Below are positions 4,830 through 8,104 of a stretch of DNA of 8,104 nt, one piece after another. Origin of the DNA: Actinomycetes bacterium (GTDB lineage: Bacteria; Actinomycetota; Acidimicrobiia; Acidimicrobiales; RAAP-2); assembly GCA_021800645.1 (NCBI GenBank), contig JAJYYT010000089.1, positions 1-8,104 of the forward strand, written 5' to 3'. Below the pieces are notes generated by a model. The model was given only the letters and a program-made list of their open reading frames with translations. It made no database searches and was not told the origin of the DNA. Both the position numbers and the translations under genes were made by a program. Positions within the stretch are counted from its first letter, which is position 1; the number at the start of each line of letters is the position of its first letter.

Positions 4830-7016
4830 ATGCGGCGTTGGAGGGTATTGGGGTTCCGAGCGACGCTCGCATTGGCCGTCTCGGCACCGACGGCACTCGG
4901 TGCCGCCGCTCTCGCCTCCACTGGCGCAGGAGCGACCACAAGAGCGACCGCAGCAGCGACCACGAGCATCAGCGCCTCCGTGGGCAACGACATCTCGTTC
5001 CCCCAGTGCGGCTCGCCGTTCCCGAGCGGCCAGGCCTTCGGGATCGTCGGGATCAACGACGGGTTGCCCAACACGCTCGACCCGTGCCTCGGGCCGCCCT
5101 CTGCGACGAGCCCTGCCACAAGCTCGGCGACACCTCCGTCGGCGACACCTCCGCCCAGCTCCACTCCGAGCTACTCCAAGAGCGAGCTGTACTGGGCGGT
5201 GAGCACCTCGTCCGGATCGGGCGCCGAGCCCAAGGCGTCGGTCTACGTCAACACCGCGGACCCCGGGAACGTCGTCACAGGCACGCTCGTCGCCGACTGG
5301 CCGACCTCGGGGTCCACCCCTTACGGCACATGCACGACGACCACGGTCACAACCAGCTCAGGTCCGAAGACCGCAGGCCAGGACTCGCCGGCTTGTGCGT
5401 GGGAGTACGGCAACGAGAAGGCGGCCCAGGACGTCTCCTGGCTGGTAGCCGCCGCGCAGGCGATCAACGCGCAGTCGCCGCCTGTCGCCGTCCCGGCGAC
5501 GGCGAGCGGGTACCCGTGGTGGCTCGACGTGGAGATCGCCAACACATGGCAGACAGGGGCCTCTGGCCAGAAGACGAACGTCGCGGTGCTCCAGGGCATC
5601 GTGGTCGGGCTCACCGCCGCCGGAGCGCCCAGCGTCGGTGTCTACTCGACCTCGTACATGTGGGGGGTGATCACCGGCGGCACCAGCGCGTCGACCCCGT
5701 CGATCGGCAGGCTGACCACGTGGATCCCCGGGGCCGCCAACGAGGCCGGCGCCCTGACAACGTGCGCAGGCCCGTCGTTCACGGCGGGGCCGGTGGGCCT
5801 CGCACAATTCCCGAGCGGGAGCTTCGACGGCGACCTCCCCTGCACACAGCCCACCGATGCCAGGATCTACGGCCAGACACCCGACGCCACCGCCGCGGCC
5901 GAGTTCACCAGGGCGTTCCACTACGCGAAGTCGGCATGCCCGGCCTCCCGCGCGGCGGTCCTCGCGACGACACGGGAGTACCAAGACGCCCTCTCGAGCC
6001 AGTTCCTGGCGCAGTACCTCACAACGGGTACGCTGCTCACCCCCACGACAAGCCTGTCCCAGGTCACGGCGACAACCCTTCGTGAAGAGGGGATCGACAC
6101 GGTCTACATCGTCGGCGGCCCGCTCGCCGTCAGCGCCACAGTCCAGAGCGCGATCGAGGCCATGACAGCGTACGAGTGCGGCGGGAAGACACGCGCGACG
6201 GCGGAGGGGAAGATCGTCGTCCACCGCCTCTTCGGCCAGACGCAGTACGCGACGGCGATGTCGGTGGTCGACTTCGTCGGCAAGGCAGCGAGCGCCGCGT
6301 TCCCCGGGGCCTATAGCACGACCAATTCCACAGGCGGCACCGGGCGCTACAACGACACCGCCGGCGCCGGCTCGCCGTCACCCCCTGCGGCGAGCGAGCC
6401 GACGGCGATCCTGGCGAACGGGCAGGAGTTCCAAGACGCCCAGGCGGCCAGCGTGATCTCCTACCGCGCGAAGTTCCCGATGCTGCTCACCCCGGCGACC
6501 ACGCTGTCGGCGACAGCGGTGAGCGCGATACAGCATCTCGGCATCCAGCAGGTGATCCTCCTGGGTGGACCGCTCGCTGTGACAGATGGCGTCGAGGCGC
6601 AGCTCGTGGCCGAGACCGGCGTCTCAGTGCTGCGGGTCGCGGGGAAGGACTACACCGACACCGCCCGCGAGCTCGCCAGGTTCGAGGCTGCGGGGCCAAC
6701 AGAGGGCCTCGGCTGGACATCTGCCCACCGGATCATGGTCGCGCGTGGCAACGGCTTCACCGACGGCCTCTGCGGCGGGGTGCTGGAGAACGTGCACAAC
6801 GTGACAACAGGCATTGCCGGCACCGCGCGCCCGCTGCTGCTCACCGAGACCCCGACACTCGTCGGGACGTACCTGTCCACATTCCTGGCGGTCACAGGGC
6901 ACACAGGGATCGACGGCACAACGGGCAAGACGATCATCGGCCTCGTCATCCTCGGGGGACCGCTGGCGGTGACGACAGCGACGGTCACCGCCATGCAGGC
7001 GGACTTGAGCCGCTGA
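4830..7016 (+). CDS. Secreted GH25-like domain protein with three cell-wall-binding-2 (CWB2) repeats
   Basis: An exported protein of 728 residues. Residues 1-35 are a signal peptide (MRRWR, then a hydrophobic Ala/Leu stretch). Residues 52-340 look like a glycosidase-type TIM barrel related to GH25/DUF1906: GNDISFPQCG (Asp54), GIVGINDG, WWLDVEIANTW with the Asp233-x-Glu235 pair expected in the active site, VGVYSTSYMWG, and the end motif LAQFPSGSFDGDLPC. A Pro/Ser/Thr-rich insert sits at 87-116. Three CWB2 repeats follow. Each opens with R-x-x-G (RIYG 345, RLFG 466, RVAG 602) and has a central EYQDAL, EFQDAQ or GFTDGL motif and an end motif GGPLAVS or GGPLAVT (429, 579, 709). CWB2 repeats attach proteins to cell-wall polymers in other bacteria. 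Repeat 2 carries an insert of about 35 residues. ATG at 4830 is preferred over GTG at 4824 by the spacing from GAGGAGG. CWB2 assignment is strong; hydrolase activity is inferred. Confidence 0.88.
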   Translation: MRRWRVLGFRATLALAVSAPTALGAAALASTGAGATTRATAAATTSISASVGNDISFPQCGSPFPSGQAFGIVGINDGLPNTLDPCLGPPSATSPATSSATPPSATPPPSSTPSYSKSELYWAVSTSSGSGAEPKASVYVNTADPGNVVTGTLVADWPTSGSTPYGTCTTTTVTTSSGPKTAGQDSPACAWEYGNEKAAQDVSWLVAAAQAINAQSPPVAVPATASGYPWWLDVEIANTWQTGASGQKTNVAVLQGIVVGLTAAGAPSVGVYSTSYMWGVITGGTSASTPSIGRLTTWIPGAANEAGALTTCAGPSFTAGPVGLAQFPSGSFDGDLPCTQPTDARIYGQTPDATAAAEFTRAFHYAKSACPASRAAVLATTREYQDALSSQFLAQYLTTGTLLTPTTSLSQVTATTLREEGIDTVYIVGGPLAVSATVQSAIEAMTAYECGGKTRATAEGKIVVHRLFGQTQYATAMSVVDFVGKAASAAFPGAYSTTNSTGGTGRYNDTAGAGSPSPPAASEPTAILANGQEFQDAQAASVISYRAKFPMLLTPATTLSATAVSAIQHLGIQQVILLGGPLAVTDGVEAQLVAETGVSVLRVAGKDYTDTARELARFEAAGPTEGLGWTSAHRIMVARGNGFTDGLCGGVLENVHNVTTGIAGTARPLLLTETPTLVGTYLSTFLAVTGHTGIDGTTGKTIIGLVILGGPLAVTTATVTAMQADLSR
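5124..5153 (+). repeat. Perfect 15-bp duplication in the Pro/Ser/Thr linker
   Basis: TCGGCGACACCTCCG occurs twice in a row (5124-5138 and 5139-5153), in frame, encoding SATPP twice within the linker of the secreted protein. It looks like a recent slippage event and marks a stretch likely to vary in length between strains. Confidence 0.9.
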
Positions 7017-7036
7017 GCGAGGGTCTCAGGCGCAGG

Positions 7037-8104
7037 TCACAGTGCGAACGGCGCCGCTGCGTCGGCGTCGATGCCGTAGCGCCGGATGGCCTCACCGACC
7101 ACCGCGTGCTCCACCGCACCCTGCCCGGCGAGCGACGACAGGACGGCGATCACGGCGTGCGGGGCGTCGACCTCGAAGTAGCGGCGAAGCGCGGCACGGG
7201 CGTCGGAGCGGCCGAAGCCGTCGGTGCCGAGCGAGGTGAACGGACGCCGGACCCAGCGCGAGACCTGGTCGGGGACCGCGCGGATGTAGTCGGTCAGCGC
7301 GACCACCGGCTCAGGTCCCGACCCGAGCACGTCGGTGACGTACGGGGTCCGCTGCTCCGCGCCGGGATGCAGCCGGTTCCAGCGCTCGCACTGCAGCGCG
7401 TCGTTGCGCAGCGTCGTCCACGACGTCGCGGACCACGTGTCCGCTGAGACGCCCCACTCTTCTGCGAGCATGCGGCGTGCTTCGGTCGCGACCTGCCACA
7501 TCGGGCCGGAGAAGCAGATCGACGCCCTCGGAGCAGGCTGCTCACCGCGTGGCGCGACTGGAGCCGGGCCGGCGTAGCGGTAGATGCCCCTCAGGATGCC
7601 CGAGCGGACGGCGTCACCTTCGACGCCGTCGGGGAGGGACGGCATCGCGTAGTTCTCGTTGTAGAGCGTGATGTACCAGAACCTGTCTTCCGGGGTCTCG
7701 CCCATCATCCGGCGCACCGCGTCGTCGACGACGACCGCCACCTCGTATGCGAACGCCGGGTCGTAGACGACGGCGGCGGGGTTCGTCGACGCCAAGAGCG
7801 GGGAGTGCCCGTCGTCGTGCTGGAGCCCCTCGCCGAGCAGCGTCGTCCTCCCGGCGGTGCATCCCGCCAGGATCCCGCGCCCTCGCATGTCGCCGAGCGC
7901 CCAGAGCAGGTCCCCCACCCGCTGGAAGCCGAACATCGAGTAGAAGAGGAACACGGGGAGCATCGGTCGGCCCCAGGTGGCGTACGAGGTGGCGAGCGCG
8001 CTGAACGCCGCGGTGGCGCCAGCCTCCGTGATGCCCTCCTGGAGCAGCTGGCCCGAGGCGCTCTCCGCGTACTTGAGCGGGAGGTCGGCGTCGACGGGCA
8101 CGTA
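7037..8104 (-). CDS. aceE: Pyruvate dehydrogenase E1 component (homodimeric type), C-terminal part, cut by the window edge
   Basis: The E1 subunit decarboxylates pyruvate with thiamine diphosphate and passes the acetyl group to lipoyl-E2 in the pyruvate dehydrogenase complex. The last 355 residues are visible. The match to E. coli AceE is clear along the whole length: GQLLQEGITEAGA, FYSMFGFQRVGDLLWALGD, GRTTLLGEGLQHDDGHS, YDPAFAYEVAVVVDD, LYNENYAMPSLPDG, a CERWNRLHP segment, and the end region LGTDGFGRSDARAALRRYFEVDA followed by YGIDAD. These cover the central transketolase-like and C-terminal domains; the N-terminal thiamine-diphosphate-binding part is outside the window. The reading frame is intact to the TGA at 7037. 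The full protein is usually near 890 residues, so about 40 percent is seen. It converges with the cell-wall protein gene, leaving only 20 bp between the stops. Confidence 0.96.
   Translation of the reverse strand, partial: YVPVDADLPLKYAESASGQLLQEGITEAGATAAFSALATSYATWGRPMLPVFLFYSMFGFQRVGDLLWALGDMRGRGILAGCTAGRTTLLGEGLQHDDGHSPLLASTNPAAVVYDPAFAYEVAVVVDDAVRRMMGETPEDRFWYITLYNENYAMPSLPDGVEGDAVRSGILRGIYRYAGPAPVAPRGEQPAPRASICFSGPMWQVATEARRMLAEEWGVSADTWSATSWTTLRNDALQCERWNRLHPGAEQRTPYVTDVLGSGPEPVVALTDYIRAVPDQVSRWVRRPFTSLGTDGFGRSDARAALRRYFEVDAPHAVIAVLSSLAGQGAVEHAVVGEAIRRYGIDADAAAPFAL

Noticed and set aside
4760..6085. 441-codon open frame on the plus strand over the start of the cell-wall gene
   Set aside because: Arg/Gly/His-rich shadow frame typical of GC-rich DNA. 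The overlapping frame has a signal peptide and CWB2 motifs.

Overview
The window is GC-rich, densely coding DNA with almost no space between genes. GTG starts, a RegX3-like regulator, a homodimeric-type pyruvate dehydrogenase E1 and an exported protein with cell-wall-binding-2 repeats together suggest a high-GC actinobacterium. An Acidimicrobiia-like lineage is my guess, but nothing in the sequence fixes the taxon. I see no tRNA, rRNA, CRISPR array, insertion sequence or phage gene.

Layout, left to right. (1) The N-terminal part of a thiolase on the minus strand runs off the left edge. (2) Divergent from it, on the plus strand, are a small SRPBCC/polyketide-cyclase-like protein, an OmpR/RegX3-type response regulator without an adjacent histidine kinase, a dienelactone-hydrolase-family enzyme, and a 91-residue DUF6295-like protein. 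A 14-bp, ribosome-binding-site-like tandem repeat separates the last two. (3) A CtaG-type (caa3) cytochrome oxidase assembly protein lies on the minus strand, convergent with the small gene. (4) Divergent from ctaG is a large secreted protein that joins a GH25-like glycosidase-type domain to three CWB2 repeats. (5) On the minus strand, convergent with it and only 20 bp away, is the C-terminal 355 residues of AceE, which runs off the right edge.

The genes do not form one pathway. Thiolase and AceE are central acyl-CoA/acetyl-CoA metabolism, CtaG serves respiratory-chain assembly, and the secreted protein acts at the cell envelope. The dienelactone hydrolase and the DUF6295-like gene are the likeliest co-transcribed pair.

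No new defence or mobile system is visible. The most unusual material is regulatory or structural: a tandem array of ribosome-binding-site-like units, a degenerate repeat that copies the ctaG start region in steps of 36 bp, probable leaderless starts for two genes, and the GH25-like/CWB2 architecture with its high ACA codon use.
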